64,000 bases of DNA from NCBI RefSeq assembly GCF_051414115.1, contig NZ_JBLKNZ010000001.1:1178001-1242000 (forward strand). Reading direction: 5' to 3'. This stretch comes from Halovenus marina. GTDB lineage: Archaea; Halobacteriota; Halobacteria; Halobacteriales; Haloarculaceae. Positions 50,602 to 59,745 of this stretch are shown here, one piece after another (the first letter of the stretch is position 1; each line of letters opens with the position of its first letter). The notes under the pieces are model-generated. The model saw only the letters and a list, made by a program, of their open reading frames with translations. It was not told the DNA's origin and searched no databases. The position numbers and the translations under genes were made by a program.

Positions 50602-51909
50602 CTACGTTCCGATCGCGTTTGCTCGCTGAATCACACTCTCGCCGTACATTTCGGCGAGTTCGTCGTGCTGGTCGGGACGATTCTGATACACGTCCTGGAA
50701 GAGACGGACTGGCGTCATCCGGGTCTGATAGACGGCCTCGTCCCACATCCGCGTCAGTTCGATATCCACCTCGACATCGTCGATTCGTACCCTCGCTGAT
50801 CGGGTCACTGTGTTCGCGCCTCGTCCGGCGTCGCGCTCCTGCTCGAACGCTTCTATCGAATCGACGATATCGGCCAGACTCGGGACGTAGCTCACGACCT
50901 TCTGTAGTTCTGCCCGCAACTCCGCCCCCGTGAGTCGCTGTCCCTCGGCCCCAGCAGCAAACACGTAGCTGTCACCCTGCTCTTCGAGCCCGAAGTAGTT
51001 TCCCTCGTACACCTGAGTGTCGTCCGCTGAGCGGAGTGCTACGTCGCTCTCTGGTGTCTCGATACGCCAGTGGCCGCTCGCTGGGGGGAGCGTTTCCCGG
51101 TTTGCCTCAGTGACCTGTGTGGGTGTGAGCGCCCAGATGCCGAGCAATCCCGTCGCCTGATTGGCGGTGATACGGTCGCGATAGCCGTCGATGTCCGTGG
51201 TCGCAAGGTAGGCGCCGCCAATACCGAGCGCCCCGGCCAAACTCGCGCCCCGGGCGACGCTGTGCTGTAACGCGTCCCACTCCGGAAGTGAGCCAGTGGG
51301 CGTGATCGCACCCATGTCTTTCGTGTAGTCAGCCCCGCCAACGACGAGCATGTACAGGCGTTCGAGAGTGTTCGTGGGTTTCGGCAGTTCCTCTTGCAGG
51401 TCGGTTATTGCCTGCTCTGCCTGACTGCTCTCGACGACGACAGACATCGAAAGGCGTCCCGCGCCGAGTTCGTACTCCGCTTCGACGAGCGAGAGCAACT
51501 CGGCTGCCTTGTTCCAGTCGTCGATAGCACCGACTTCGGGGATCACGAACCCGTCGATATGGTCGATTGCGCCGTTCTCGGGGTCGGCTAGTTCCCGCAG
51601 GTGGTGATAGCCACTGTCCCGCGTCTCGGGCGCATCCCGATGCCACGGGATCCGCGGATGAATTTCCCCCGGAAAGTCAGCGCCGTCAGCGGCGATCACG
51701 TCGACGAGATTCTGGAGTCCCTCTGCCCGAAGAGCGGGTGCGGTGCCGTCCTCGTTGTCTGGCACCCAGACGTCCGGGGCCTGCATCCCTCGCAGACCGA
51801 CCGCCGTGTCGAGTTTCTTCGCGGAGTTGCCGTCACGCTGCTCGGCGGCAGGGGTCGTAAGCACCGTCCGCACGAACGACCGGTTTTGCGTTCGATTCGA
51901 GCGAGCCAT
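50602..51909 (-). CDS. aceB: Haloarchaeal-type malate synthase / CitE-like lyase
   Basis: A 435-residue protein very close in layout to haloarchaeal malate synthase AceB (about 433 residues). It has FVRTVLTTP, LRGMQAPDVWVPDNEDGTAPALR, DFPGEIHPRIPWHRDAP, HIDGFVIPEVGAIDDWNKA and FQDVYQNRPDQHDELAEMYGE. It condenses glyoxylate with acetyl-CoA; close relatives cleave methylmalyl-CoA, so a lyase role is possible. No isocitrate lyase is in the window. It is divergent from lutC across a 177-bp regulatory gap. Confidence 0.87.
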   Translation of the reverse strand: MARSNRTQNRSFVRTVLTTPAAEQRDGNSAKKLDTAVGLRGMQAPDVWVPDNEDGTAPALRAEGLQNLVDVIAADGADFPGEIHPRIPWHRDAPETRDSGYHHLRELADPENGAIDHIDGFVIPEVGAIDDWNKAAELLSLVEAEYELGAGRLSMSVVVESSQAEQAITDLQEELPKPTNTLERLYMLVVGGADYTKDMGAITPTGSLPEWDALQHSVARGASLAGALGIGGAYLATTDIDGYRDRITANQATGLLGIWALTPTQVTEANRETLPPASGHWRIETPESDVALRSADDTQVYEGNYFGLEEQGDSYVFAAGAEGQRLTGAELRAELQKVVSYVPSLADIVDSIEAFEQERDAGRGANTVTRSARVRIDDVEVDIELTRMWDEAVYQTRMTPVRLFQDVYQNRPDQHDELAEMYGESVIQRANAIGT

Positions 51910-51943
51910 GACTGACGTAGTGTCGCGGAAAGTACTGTGTGTT

Positions 51944-51972
51944 GTGGTTCCCGTACCGAATGCCCGAACCAC
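51944..51972. promoter_or_regulatory. Inverted repeat in the aceB-lutC divergent promoter
   Basis: Arms GTGGTTC (51944-51950) and GAACCAC (51966-51972) with a 15-bp spacer, extended imperfectly to GTGTGT/ACACAC further out. It is close to the aceB promoter side of the gap and is a candidate binding site that would co-regulate both directions. Confidence 0.4.
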
Positions 51973-52086
51973 CCTACACACCAGAGGCACAACCACAGAG
52001 GGGGTACTACTGGGGAGGTGTTTCTGTCACGGTACAAGACGAAATGTTAAGTGTGATCGGTCTGTCCTTCTAGGGAGTTAGCGGGA

Positions 52087-52602
52087 ATGTCACACGGGAA
52101 TCCAAGCGACGGCAGCTACGACCAGTTTGCCTCTGTCGCAGAGGCGTACGGCGTCAGGTCACAGCGAGTCCAACTACCGGATCTGACAGAATCGATCGCC
52201 GAGTTAGTCGAGCCACCTGCAGTCGGGACGCCCCTTCCGTTCGATGGCATATCACTTCCGGAGAACGTGACGGTAGATCCGACTGTCGAGAAACTGCAGG
52301 AAGCGACGACGGGCGTGACTGCTGGCGCGGGCGCAATCGCCTCGTATGGGACAGTCCTGTTGCGGACTGACGAGGACGGGAGCGAACCGGTCAGCCTCTT
52401 CAACGACCTGCACGTCGTCGTGCTCGACGAAGACGATATTCTCCCCGACATGGCGGCGGCGTTCGAGTGGCTCGGGGAGGAACTGCGCGAGACGCGTGAC
52501 TCGACGGTGCTCGCCACCGGTCCCTCGGCGACGGCCGACATGGGCGCGCTCGTGCAGGGGGCACACGGCCCGAAGTCAGTGGAGGTGCTCGTCGTCGAAT
52601 GA
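52087..52602 (+). CDS. lutC: LutC/YkgG-family LUD-domain protein
   Basis: A 171-residue LUD-domain protein. Its C-terminal half has VTAGAGAIASYGTVLLRTDEDG, FNDLHVVVLDEDDILPDM and TGPSATADMGALVQGAHGP, the typical LutC pattern. LutABC oxidises L-lactate to pyruvate. The stop overlaps the next gene by 4 nt, so it is coupled to the LutA-LutB fusion. A TATA-like ATGTTAAG lies about 42 nt upstream. Confidence 0.88.
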   Translation: MSHGNPSDGSYDQFASVAEAYGVRSQRVQLPDLTESIAELVEPPAVGTPLPFDGISLPENVTVDPTVEKLQEATTGVTAGAGAIASYGTVLLRTDEDGSEPVSLFNDLHVVVLDEDDILPDMAAAFEWLGEELRETRDSTVLATGPSATADMGALVQGAHGPKSVEVLVVE

Positions 52603-54818
52603 CCACACGCGAATCCAAAGCCGACCATATCCGACAGATCATGCAGGCCGAAGGCGACGCCGTCGGTGAGAACACCCGCGGGTTCAATCAGGGTCGCTAC
52701 GAGTCGGTCGCCAAACTCGACGATTGCGAGGGGCTGAAAGACGACGCACGGGCGATCAAGGAAGACGCAATCGAGCGGTTACCCGAACTGGTCGAGCAAC
52801 TCGAAGCGACCGTCGAGGCAAACGGTGGTACAGTCTATCTGGCCGACGACGCTGCCGACGCCAATCAGTACATCAGGGACGTCTGCGCCGACGCAGCGGC
52901 CGACCGCCTCGTCAAGAGCAAGTCGATGACGAGCGAGGAGATCGAGGTCAACGAAGCGCTCGAAGCCGACGGCGTCGACGTCGTCGAGACCGACCTCGGT
53001 GAGTGGGTCCTACAGGTCGCTGAGGAAGCGCCGAGCCACATCGTCGCTCCCGCGATTCACAAGTCTCGCGAGGAAATCGCTCGACTGTTCAACGAGTACT
53101 TCGATCCCGAGGAACCTCTCGAAACGGCCGCGGAGTTGACCGAATTCGCCCGCGAGGAACTCGGCGAGCGTATCGAGGACGCAGACGTCGGGATGACCGG
53201 CGCGAACTTCATCACCGCCGACTCGGGCACCATCGCGCTCGTGACCAGCGAGGGCAACGCCCGCAAGTGCGTGACGGTACCCGAGACACAGATCGCAGTG
53301 GCTGGCGTCGAGAAGATCGTTCCCGCCGTCGAGGACCTGCAACCGTTCGTCGAGTTAATCGGCCGCTCGGGGACGGGCCAGGACATCACGAGTTACGTCT
53401 CACTGTTCACGCCGCCGGTCACCTCGCCGACGCTGGATTTTGACGCTCCGGACGCGCCGGTCGCAGGAGATGGCAGCGACCGGGACTTTCACCTCGTGCT
53501 CATCGACAACGGGCGCATGGAGATGCGCGCGGATGAGGAGTTGCGGGAGACGCTGTACTGCATCCGGTGTTCGGCCTGTGCGAACACGTGTGCGAACTTC
53601 CAGTCCGTCGGCGGACACGCCTTCGGCGGAGAGACGTACTCGGGCGGAATCGCGACCGGGTGGGAGGCTGGCGTCCACGGGCTCGACTCGGCGGCGGAGT
53701 TCAACGATCTGTGTACTGGCTGTTCGCGGTGTGTCCCGGCTTGTCCGGTGCAGATCGACATCCCGTGGATAAACACGGTCGTGCGCGACCGACTCAACGA
53801 CGGCCACGACGTGCCGACGGACGTGCTCGTCGACGGCCTCACGCCTGACGCCGAGCGCGACGGGTCGCCGGACCTGCAAAAGCGCCTGTTCGGGAACTTC
53901 GAGACGCTCGCCAAACTCGGGAGTACGTTCGCTCCGCTCTCGAACTGGCTGGCAAACTCCACCCCGTCGTCGGTCATCCTCGAACGGATCGCCGGAGTCA
54001 CGCGCGAGCGTGACCTGCCAGCGTTCCAGCGGACGACCCTCCGGAAATGGGCCGAAAACCGCGATGCAGTCCCGCCAGCAGATCCGGACCGCAAGGTCGT
54101 GCTCTATCCCGACGTGTACACGAACTACGTGCTCGTCGAGCGGGGGAAAGCGGCCATCAGAGCGCTCGAAGCCCTCGGTGTCGAAGTCGTCCTCGCCGAC
54201 GCGCCGGGGTCCGGACGGGCACCGCTCTCACAGGGGATGATCGACACGGCACGCGCGAAAGCCCGCGGGGTATCGGAGTCGCTCGACCCGTATCTCGAGG
54301 AGGGGTACGACGTCGTCGTGATCGAACCGAGCGATCTGGCGATGTTCCGGGAGGACTACCAGCGGCTACTGCCAGAAGCGGAAGCTGATCGGCTCGCCGA
54401 TCAGAGCTACGAGATCCTCGAATACATCTACGGGCTGGTAGCAAACGGCGCAGACGTCGACCGACTCGACACGCCAGCGGGGACGGAGACAGTCGCGTAC
54501 CACAGCCACTGTCAGCAGCGGACGATGGGAATCGAACCGTACAGCATCGAGATGCTGGAGACGTGTGGCTACGAAGTCACGACGAGCGACGTGGAGTGCT
54601 GTGGCATGGCCGGTTCCTTTGGCTACAAACAGCAGTACTACGAACTCGCAATGGATGTCGGAGCGCAGTTGGCCGGACAACTCCGCGCGGCAGACGCCGA
54701 CCACGTGGTTGCGAGCGGTACCTCCTGTATCGACCAGATCGGTGATCTGCTCGGCGACGAACCCCAGCACGTCGTCGAACTTATCGCACCAGCAAGCGAG
54801 CACGAACCCGCCCGCTAG
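52599..54818 (+). CDS. LutB-LutA fusion, iron-sulfur lactate-oxidation protein
   Basis: A 739-residue protein joining two bacterial subunits. Residues about 40-290 are a LutB-type LUD domain (GMTGANFITADSGTIALVTSEGN). Two ferredoxin-type clusters follow: CIRCSACANTC near 320 and CTGCSRCVPACP near 371. The C-terminal half is a LutA/GlpC-like CCG domain with YHSHCQQRTMG and VECCGMAGSFG near 666. The first CCG copy (VVLYPDVYTNYV) appears to have lost its cysteines. It probably passes electrons from L-lactate or a similar 2-hydroxy acid to the respiratory chain. Confidence 0.87.
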   Translation: MTTRESKADHIRQIMQAEGDAVGENTRGFNQGRYESVAKLDDCEGLKDDARAIKEDAIERLPELVEQLEATVEANGGTVYLADDAADANQYIRDVCADAAADRLVKSKSMTSEEIEVNEALEADGVDVVETDLGEWVLQVAEEAPSHIVAPAIHKSREEIARLFNEYFDPEEPLETAAELTEFAREELGERIEDADVGMTGANFITADSGTIALVTSEGNARKCVTVPETQIAVAGVEKIVPAVEDLQPFVELIGRSGTGQDITSYVSLFTPPVTSPTLDFDAPDAPVAGDGSDRDFHLVLIDNGRMEMRADEELRETLYCIRCSACANTCANFQSVGGHAFGGETYSGGIATGWEAGVHGLDSAAEFNDLCTGCSRCVPACPVQIDIPWINTVVRDRLNDGHDVPTDVLVDGLTPDAERDGSPDLQKRLFGNFETLAKLGSTFAPLSNWLANSTPSSVILERIAGVTRERDLPAFQRTTLRKWAENRDAVPPADPDRKVVLYPDVYTNYVLVERGKAAIRALEALGVEVVLADAPGSGRAPLSQGMIDTARAKARGVSESLDPYLEEGYDVVVIEPSDLAMFREDYQRLLPEAEADRLADQSYEILEYIYGLVANGADVDRLDTPAGTETVAYHSHCQQRTMGIEPYSIEMLETCGYEVTTSDVECCGMAGSFGYKQQYYELAMDVGAQLAGQLRAADADHVVASGTSCIDQIGDLLGDEPQHVVELIAPASEHEPAR

Positions 54819-54866
54819 TCACCATCTGAACTGTGCGGGCGGAAGACAAGCGACCGAGCGCACCCC

Positions 54867-54883
54867 GTTCTACCTAATAGAAC
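54867..54883. promoter_or_regulatory. GTTCTA-N5-TAGAAC palindrome, copy 1
   Basis: GTTCTA-CCTAA-TAGAAC, 49 bp after the LutB-LutA stop. Arms and spacer length are the same as those of the copy at 55378. The pair looks like a binding site for one dimeric regulator. Confidence 0.55.
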
Positions 54884-55269
54884 AGCTGTTTCAGGAACCG
54901 ATACTCTCGGAGCAAACAGTTTGCAGTTGCGACACAGAACGACCGTGACCAGCCTGTGCATGGGTCACTGACGGCCAGCCAACGGTGTAACACTCATGCA
55001 CGGCGGTGGAATCTCGTAGCGTAGCGATCAACCGAGAAGAGCACTATTGGCCGTCCAGCAAGACGGACACGACTCGGAACCGCACCACTCAGAAGGGCAC
55101 ACAGATGATCCAACAAACCCGGTGGGTACTGTCGTACGGTCCGCTCACATAACTCAACGGGGATATCTCAACGACTCTGTCCAGCACGGGAGGACGTCCG
55201 GCACAGTCGATCTCGTGTTCTCTATGAGAGAAGAGATGATTGGTGGTAAATTGACAATTATGCGGCTAT

Positions 55270-55289
55270 TTACACTCATAGGAGTGTAA
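55270..55289. promoter_or_regulatory. Perfect 8-bp inverted repeat
   Basis: TTACACTC-ATAG-GAGTGTAA, a 20-bp perfect hairpin in the intergenic gap about 90 bp before the second GTTCTA palindrome. It could be an operator or a terminator stem. Confidence 0.45.
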
Positions 55290-55377
55290 TGCGTTGCTGA
55301 CGTTCACTCTCAGATGAGCTGAAGACACGGGTAGTTTACAGCAACACAGGGAAATGTGAACACGTTTTGCGCACACT

Positions 55378-55394
55378 GTTCTACATCATAGAAC
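55378..55394. promoter_or_regulatory. GTTCTA-N5-TAGAAC palindrome, copy 2
   Basis: GTTCTA-CATCA-TAGAAC, 78 bp before the ATG of sulfatase 1 and upstream of its TATA-like box, a position suited to an activator or repressor of the sulfatase genes. Confidence 0.55.
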
Positions 55395-55472
55395 GAACAT
55401 GTGATCGATAACATGGGTCGTGATCGAGTTGATTCCCAGAACACTTATGCGGAGATTCGTTCATGATGGGGT

Positions 55473-56945
55473 ATGCCGAACCGACCGAATATCCTGTTCG
55501 TGTTCCCGGAGTATTTCCGCGGTGACTGTCTCGGGAGCGACCCACACAGTCTCCAGTCTGCCGACGGGCGACCGGCGGTCGAGACGCCGAACCTCGACCA
55601 TCTCGCTGCGACCGGCACGCAGTTCACGTCGGCGTACACTCCCTCGCCGACGTGTGTTCCGGCGCGGCGCTGTCTGTGGACCGGACGGACTGCTGCGACC
55701 AACGCGGAAACGGCAACACGAGGGGAGAACACGTGGGACGAGCCATGGGAGTTCGAGCACTCGCTGCCGGGCGAACTGTCCGACGCGGGCTATCAGACGC
55801 GTCTGATCGGCAAGACCCACTCACAGCCCATCGGCAGGGAGTTCGGGTTCGACCACACGGAGCTGCACGCTGGGTCGACGGGCTGGGACAGGCCGGAGCG
55901 AACCGACGACTACACCGAGTGGCTGGAGCGGCACGTAGATGACCTCGCAGGCGAGATATCTCACATGGGCCGTGGAAGCATCGACGGCCGACCGTGGCAC
56001 CTCGACGAGCGACTCCACCCGACACACTGGACGACCTCACGCGCAGTTCGGTTTCTCGAATCCCGGGACGAAACGCGGCCGTTTTTCCTGACGCTCGGGT
56101 ACGTCCGCCCGCATCCACCCTTCGATCCGCCCGAACCCTACTGGGAACTGTACAACGACAGGGATCTCCCCGACCCAGTCGTCGGTGACTGGGTCGACGA
56201 CGTGTACGGGGAGATGAAGCCAGCCCACTTCGTGAGCGATAGCGGAACGGACACGCCGAACCCGATGTGTGCGAAACTCCGCCCGGAGCGGACCCATCGC
56301 TCGCGCGCTGGCTACTTCGGGTTGATCACGCAACTCGACCACCAGATCCGGCGGGTTCTCGATACGCTCAGACTCCAGGGCGAACTCAGCAATACGGTCA
56401 TCCTGTTTGCCTCAGATCACGGGACGATGATGGGCGACCACGACCTGTGGTATATCTCCTACGGGTTCGAAGCCACCGCCCGAATCCCGCTCGTCCTTCG
56501 ACTGCCAGACTCGATGGACACTCCTGCTGGACTCCAGGTCGACCGCCCCGTCGGGTTAGAGGACGTAATGCCCACCTTACTCGAACTGGCGAACGTCGAG
56601 ATTCCGGACACGGTCGAGGGTCAGAGTCTCCTGCGACTCGTCGAGGAACCTGAGACTGACGACTGGCGTGAATACTATCACGGCGAGCAGGCGCAGGTGT
56701 GGCATCCGAAAAACGCGACGCAGTATCTCTCCGACGGGACGACGAAGTATATCTGGAATCCGATAACGGGGGACGAACTCCTCTTCGATATCGGATCGGA
56801 TCCGAACGAAACCGAAAATCTCGCAGCGTCTCCGGAAGCGCAGGCACGGCTCAGGCGCTGGCGCGAGCGACTCATCGAGGAACTTCGCGACCGCGACGAG
56901 GGGTTCACGGACGGGGAGCAGTTGCTCCCTGTCGAGGGGTCGTGA
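55473..56945 (+). CDS. Sulfatase 1 (type I, Cys-type)
   Basis: A 490-residue arylsulfatase-fold enzyme. The metal-site start is NILFVFPEYFRGDC, the sulfatase signature CVPAR-RCLWTG has the Cys (residue 61) that is converted to formylglycine, and FASDHGTMMGDH is the second metal motif. There is no signal peptide, so it probably acts inside the cell on imported sulfated compounds. Its closest relative here is sulfatase 3. The substrate is unknown. The FGE gene that would activate it is convergent, 3 bp away. Confidence 0.9.
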   Translation: MPNRPNILFVFPEYFRGDCLGSDPHSLQSADGRPAVETPNLDHLAATGTQFTSAYTPSPTCVPARRCLWTGRTAATNAETATRGENTWDEPWEFEHSLPGELSDAGYQTRLIGKTHSQPIGREFGFDHTELHAGSTGWDRPERTDDYTEWLERHVDDLAGEISHMGRGSIDGRPWHLDERLHPTHWTTSRAVRFLESRDETRPFFLTLGYVRPHPPFDPPEPYWELYNDRDLPDPVVGDWVDDVYGEMKPAHFVSDSGTDTPNPMCAKLRPERTHRSRAGYFGLITQLDHQIRRVLDTLRLQGELSNTVILFASDHGTMMGDHDLWYISYGFEATARIPLVLRLPDSMDTPAGLQVDRPVGLEDVMPTLLELANVEIPDTVEGQSLLRLVEEPETDDWREYYHGEQAQVWHPKNATQYLSDGTTKYIWNPITGDELLFDIGSDPNETENLAASPEAQARLRRWRERLIEELRDRDEGFTDGEQLLPVEGS

Positions 56946-56948
56946 CGG

Positions 56949-58013
56949 TCACTCCCGTGCGTCGACGACACACCGGAATCCGAGGTTCCCGGTCGAACTG
57001 TCGGGCGTGTTCTTCGAGCGCGCCGCGACGCGGTATCGGTTACACCACGACCGATGGCAGAGATACGACCCGCCGCGCATCACCCGCTCGCGTCCGGTCT
57101 GTGGCCCACTCGGGTTGTCGGGGTCGTACGCGCTGGTGGTGTGGTAGTCGGGGCTGAACCAGTCGGCACACCACTCCCAGACGTTCCCGGCAGAGTTGTA
57201 GATGCCGTGGCCGTTCGGTTCGTACTCGTCGACCGGCGCGGTACCGACGTAGCCGTCTGCGCCGGTGTTGTGCTCGGGAAAGTCGCCCTGCCAGATGTTA
57301 CAGCGGTGCTTGCCGTCCGGGTGCAACTCGTCTCCCCACGGGTAGCGGTTTTCTGAGAGGCCGCCACGCGCCGCGTACTCCCACTCTGCCTCCGTCGGGA
57401 GGCGCTTCCCGGCCCACTCGGCGTAGGCGGCGGCGTCCCGCCACGAGATGTGGGTGACGGGATGATCCAATCGACCTTCGAGGGCGTTCGAACTCGGGCC
57501 TTCCGGTCGGATCCAGGTCGCTTCCTCGACGGCGACCCACCACGGTGCACTCTCGACTCGGTCCATGACGTGTTCCTCGTCGGCTTCAGCAACGAAGTCC
57601 TCGAAGACGAACGACCAGCCGAATCGCTCGGAGTCAGTGATGTATCCCGTTTCGCGAGCGAACTCGACGAACTCAGCGTTCGTGACGGCGTATCTGTCGA
57701 CGAAGAAGGGGTCGAGTCGTACCTCGCGGGCGGGGCCTTCCCCGTCGGCCTCGAAGCCGACGTCCGAATCGGTCCCCATGGTGAACGTTCCGCCGTCGAG
57801 TCGAACCATCCCGTCCGTGCGGCCGTCACTGGTCGTCGCTGGCACGCTCTCGTGGGGGTCCGGCGCTGTCACGTCTCCGCCCTCGTCTCGCTGTGACTGC
57901 GCGCTCTGTGACCGATTCGGCCGTTCGCCTGGGGTCCGCTCCGCTCTGTCGTCCGCCGACCGTTCATTCTCCGCCCGCCCAGCGGCACAACACGCCGGGT
58001 CGTCTTCGGTCAT
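56949..58013 (-). CDS. Formylglycine-generating enzyme (SUMF1/FGE)
   Basis: A 354-residue FGE-sulfatase domain protein: GGTFTMGTDSD, AVTNAEFVEFA, LPTEAEWEYAARGG, and the active-site block GGSYLCHRSWCNRYRVAAR, whose two cysteines bind copper and oxidise the sulfatase Cys to formylglycine using O2. The N-terminal 100 residues are polar with DDPACCAAGR. ATG 58013 is chosen because the upstream frame is non-coding. It lies between sulfatases 1 and 2, and all three sulfatases carry the C-x-P-x-R target. No signal peptide, so the work is cytoplasmic. Confidence 0.92.
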   Translation of the reverse strand: MTEDDPACCAAGRAENERSADDRAERTPGERPNRSQSAQSQRDEGGDVTAPDPHESVPATTSDGRTDGMVRLDGGTFTMGTDSDVGFEADGEGPAREVRLDPFFVDRYAVTNAEFVEFARETGYITDSERFGWSFVFEDFVAEADEEHVMDRVESAPWWVAVEEATWIRPEGPSSNALEGRLDHPVTHISWRDAAAYAEWAGKRLPTEAEWEYAARGGLSENRYPWGDELHPDGKHRCNIWQGDFPEHNTGADGYVGTAPVDEYEPNGHGIYNSAGNVWEWCADWFSPDYHTTSAYDPDNPSGPQTGRERVMRGGSYLCHRSWCNRYRVAARSKNTPDSSTGNLGFRCVVDARE

Positions 58014-58119
58014 ACCGAGACACCAGCGGGCCGTGGCTCCTAACTGTTTCGCCGCCACGAGGTCGTGGTGACGGTTGGCCGGGGGAACGGTTAACTCCTC
58101 GCTCGGCCATACGGGAGAT

Positions 58120-59682
58120 ATGCCATCGGACCAGCCGAACGTCCTGTTCTTGCTGAGCGACGAGCACAGCTTCCGCTGTTTCAGCCACCTCGACCCCGCT
58201 GTCGGCGAACCCGCCGAGACGCCCGCGTTCGACCGGTTGGCCACTGAGGGGACTGCGTTCGAGAACGCCTACTGTCACGTGCCGCTGTGTACGCCCTCAC
58301 GCATCTCGATGCTCACCGGCCGCGAAGCACAGCACACCGGCGCCTGGACCAACGAGTCGTTTCTCGAACCACAGTTTCCGACACTGCCCGGGCAGTTCTC
58401 CGACGCGGGGTACGAGACCTGTCTCGTTGGCAAGATGCATCTCGCCGGTGATCGGCAGTTCGTCGGATTCGACCACCGGCCCTACGGTGACCTGACCGGC
58501 GGCAACACCCACCAGATGGACGGCCCGAACCTCGATGCGGGACTCGGACACGGATCGACGTACGATGTCGGGCAGACGATGATCCCCGAGAGCCTGCTCA
58601 TGGAGACGAACGTCGCCGAGGAGACAGTCGCCTTCCTCCGGGAACAGGACGCTGCGAATCCGGAACAGCCGTGGTTTCTATGTGCCTCGTTCAGTCGTCC
58701 GCACTTCCCGCTCACTGCGCCGAAGCGACATCTGGACAAGTACTGGCCCGACGACGTTCCGCCGCCGAAAGTCAGCCGCGAGGAGACGAGTACGGCCGAC
58801 CACCCCCAGACAGTCGCGATGCTCGACCACTACGCGTTCGACGACATGGACGAGACGGATCTGCGCAAGGCGCGGGCCGCATACTTCGCCGCGGTGGACT
58901 ATCTTGACGAGGTGATCGGTGACCTCTTGCTCAGGCTGGAACGCTCAGGACTGCTCGAAAACACCATCGTGGTCTACACCAGCGACCACGGCGAACTCGC
59001 GGGCGAACACGGTCTGTGGTGGAAACACACCTGGCAAGAAGCATCCAGTCGCGTGCCATTATTCGTCCAGTTGCCGGAGCACCGCTCGGGCGAACTCGAC
59101 CCCACGAGACCCTCCACGCCCGTCAGTCTGCTCGACCTGTTCCCGACCTTCTGTGGGCTGGCGGGGATCGATTACCCGGACAGTCTCGACGGAGTGGACC
59201 TCTCTGAGGCGATCCGTACTGGCAGTGAACCCGAGCGCGGCCCGGTGTTCTGTGACCATCTCCGCCCGGGCCAGTGGGATTTCCGCGCCGTTCGCGACGG
59301 CCGCTACAAGTACGTCCAGTTCCCGGACGCGCCGGAGTTGCTCTTCGACCTCGACGCTGACCCGCTCGAAACGGAGAACCTCGCGCCGACTGCCGACGGC
59401 GAGGACGAGGCCGCACTGGAGCGACTGCGCGCGCTCGTCGACCGAACGTTCGACTTCGAGGCCGCACGGGAGCGTCGAGCGCTGAACATCGAGCGCAAGG
59501 AGCGCGACCATTCACTCTCCCTCCCCGCCCGTCCGCTCGGTGAACGCGCCCACGACGGGAGCGGGAATCTGTATCACCTTCCCGACGGCCGAATCGTCGC
59601 CGCCGACAGCCCGCTGTACGACCCGCACGTGCTCACGGCCGATCCCAGATCGGTGTTCTCGGACTGGCCGGACGAGGAGTAA
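58120..59682 (+). CDS. Sulfatase 2 (type I, Cys-type)
   Basis: A 520-residue sulfatase. It starts MPSDQPNVLFLLSDEHSFRCF and has the signature CTPSRISMLTG with Cys57, and YTSDHGELAGEHGLWWKH as the second metal motif. It belongs to a different subgroup from sulfatases 1 and 3 (choline-sulfatase/phosphonate-hydrolase-like), with a longer C-terminus. No signal peptide. ATG 58120 is chosen from the family start. It is divergent from the FGE gene across 106 bp. Confidence 0.9.
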   Translation: MPSDQPNVLFLLSDEHSFRCFSHLDPAVGEPAETPAFDRLATEGTAFENAYCHVPLCTPSRISMLTGREAQHTGAWTNESFLEPQFPTLPGQFSDAGYETCLVGKMHLAGDRQFVGFDHRPYGDLTGGNTHQMDGPNLDAGLGHGSTYDVGQTMIPESLLMETNVAEETVAFLREQDAANPEQPWFLCASFSRPHFPLTAPKRHLDKYWPDDVPPPKVSREETSTADHPQTVAMLDHYAFDDMDETDLRKARAAYFAAVDYLDEVIGDLLLRLERSGLLENTIVVYTSDHGELAGEHGLWWKHTWQEASSRVPLFVQLPEHRSGELDPTRPSTPVSLLDLFPTFCGLAGIDYPDSLDGVDLSEAIRTGSEPERGPVFCDHLRPGQWDFRAVRDGRYKYVQFPDAPELLFDLDADPLETENLAPTADGEDEAALERLRALVDRTFDFEAARERRALNIERKERDHSLSLPARPLGERAHDGSGNLYHLPDGRIVAADSPLYDPHVLTADPRSVFSDWPDEE

Positions 59683-59745
59683 CGGTCTAGCGGTCACCAC
59701 GCGCTCGACCGCACTTTTATTTTCGAGCCAGCCTCTCAGTTAGCT

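Larger units (their letters stand above)
54819..55472. other. 654-bp intergenic regulatory region
   Basis: No convincing gene. It is AT-richer than its surroundings and holds two copies of GTTCTA-N5-TAGAAC and an 8-bp-arm hairpin (separate entries). It separates the lactate genes from the sulfatase block and probably carries the promoter of sulfatase 1 (TATA-like ACTTATG near 55445). Confidence 0.6.

Noticed and set aside
55047..55289. An 80-codon plus-strand frame in the gap before sulfatase 1
   Set aside because: It has no ribosome-binding site or recognisable domain and runs into the hairpin at 55270-55289; more likely non-coding regulatory DNA.
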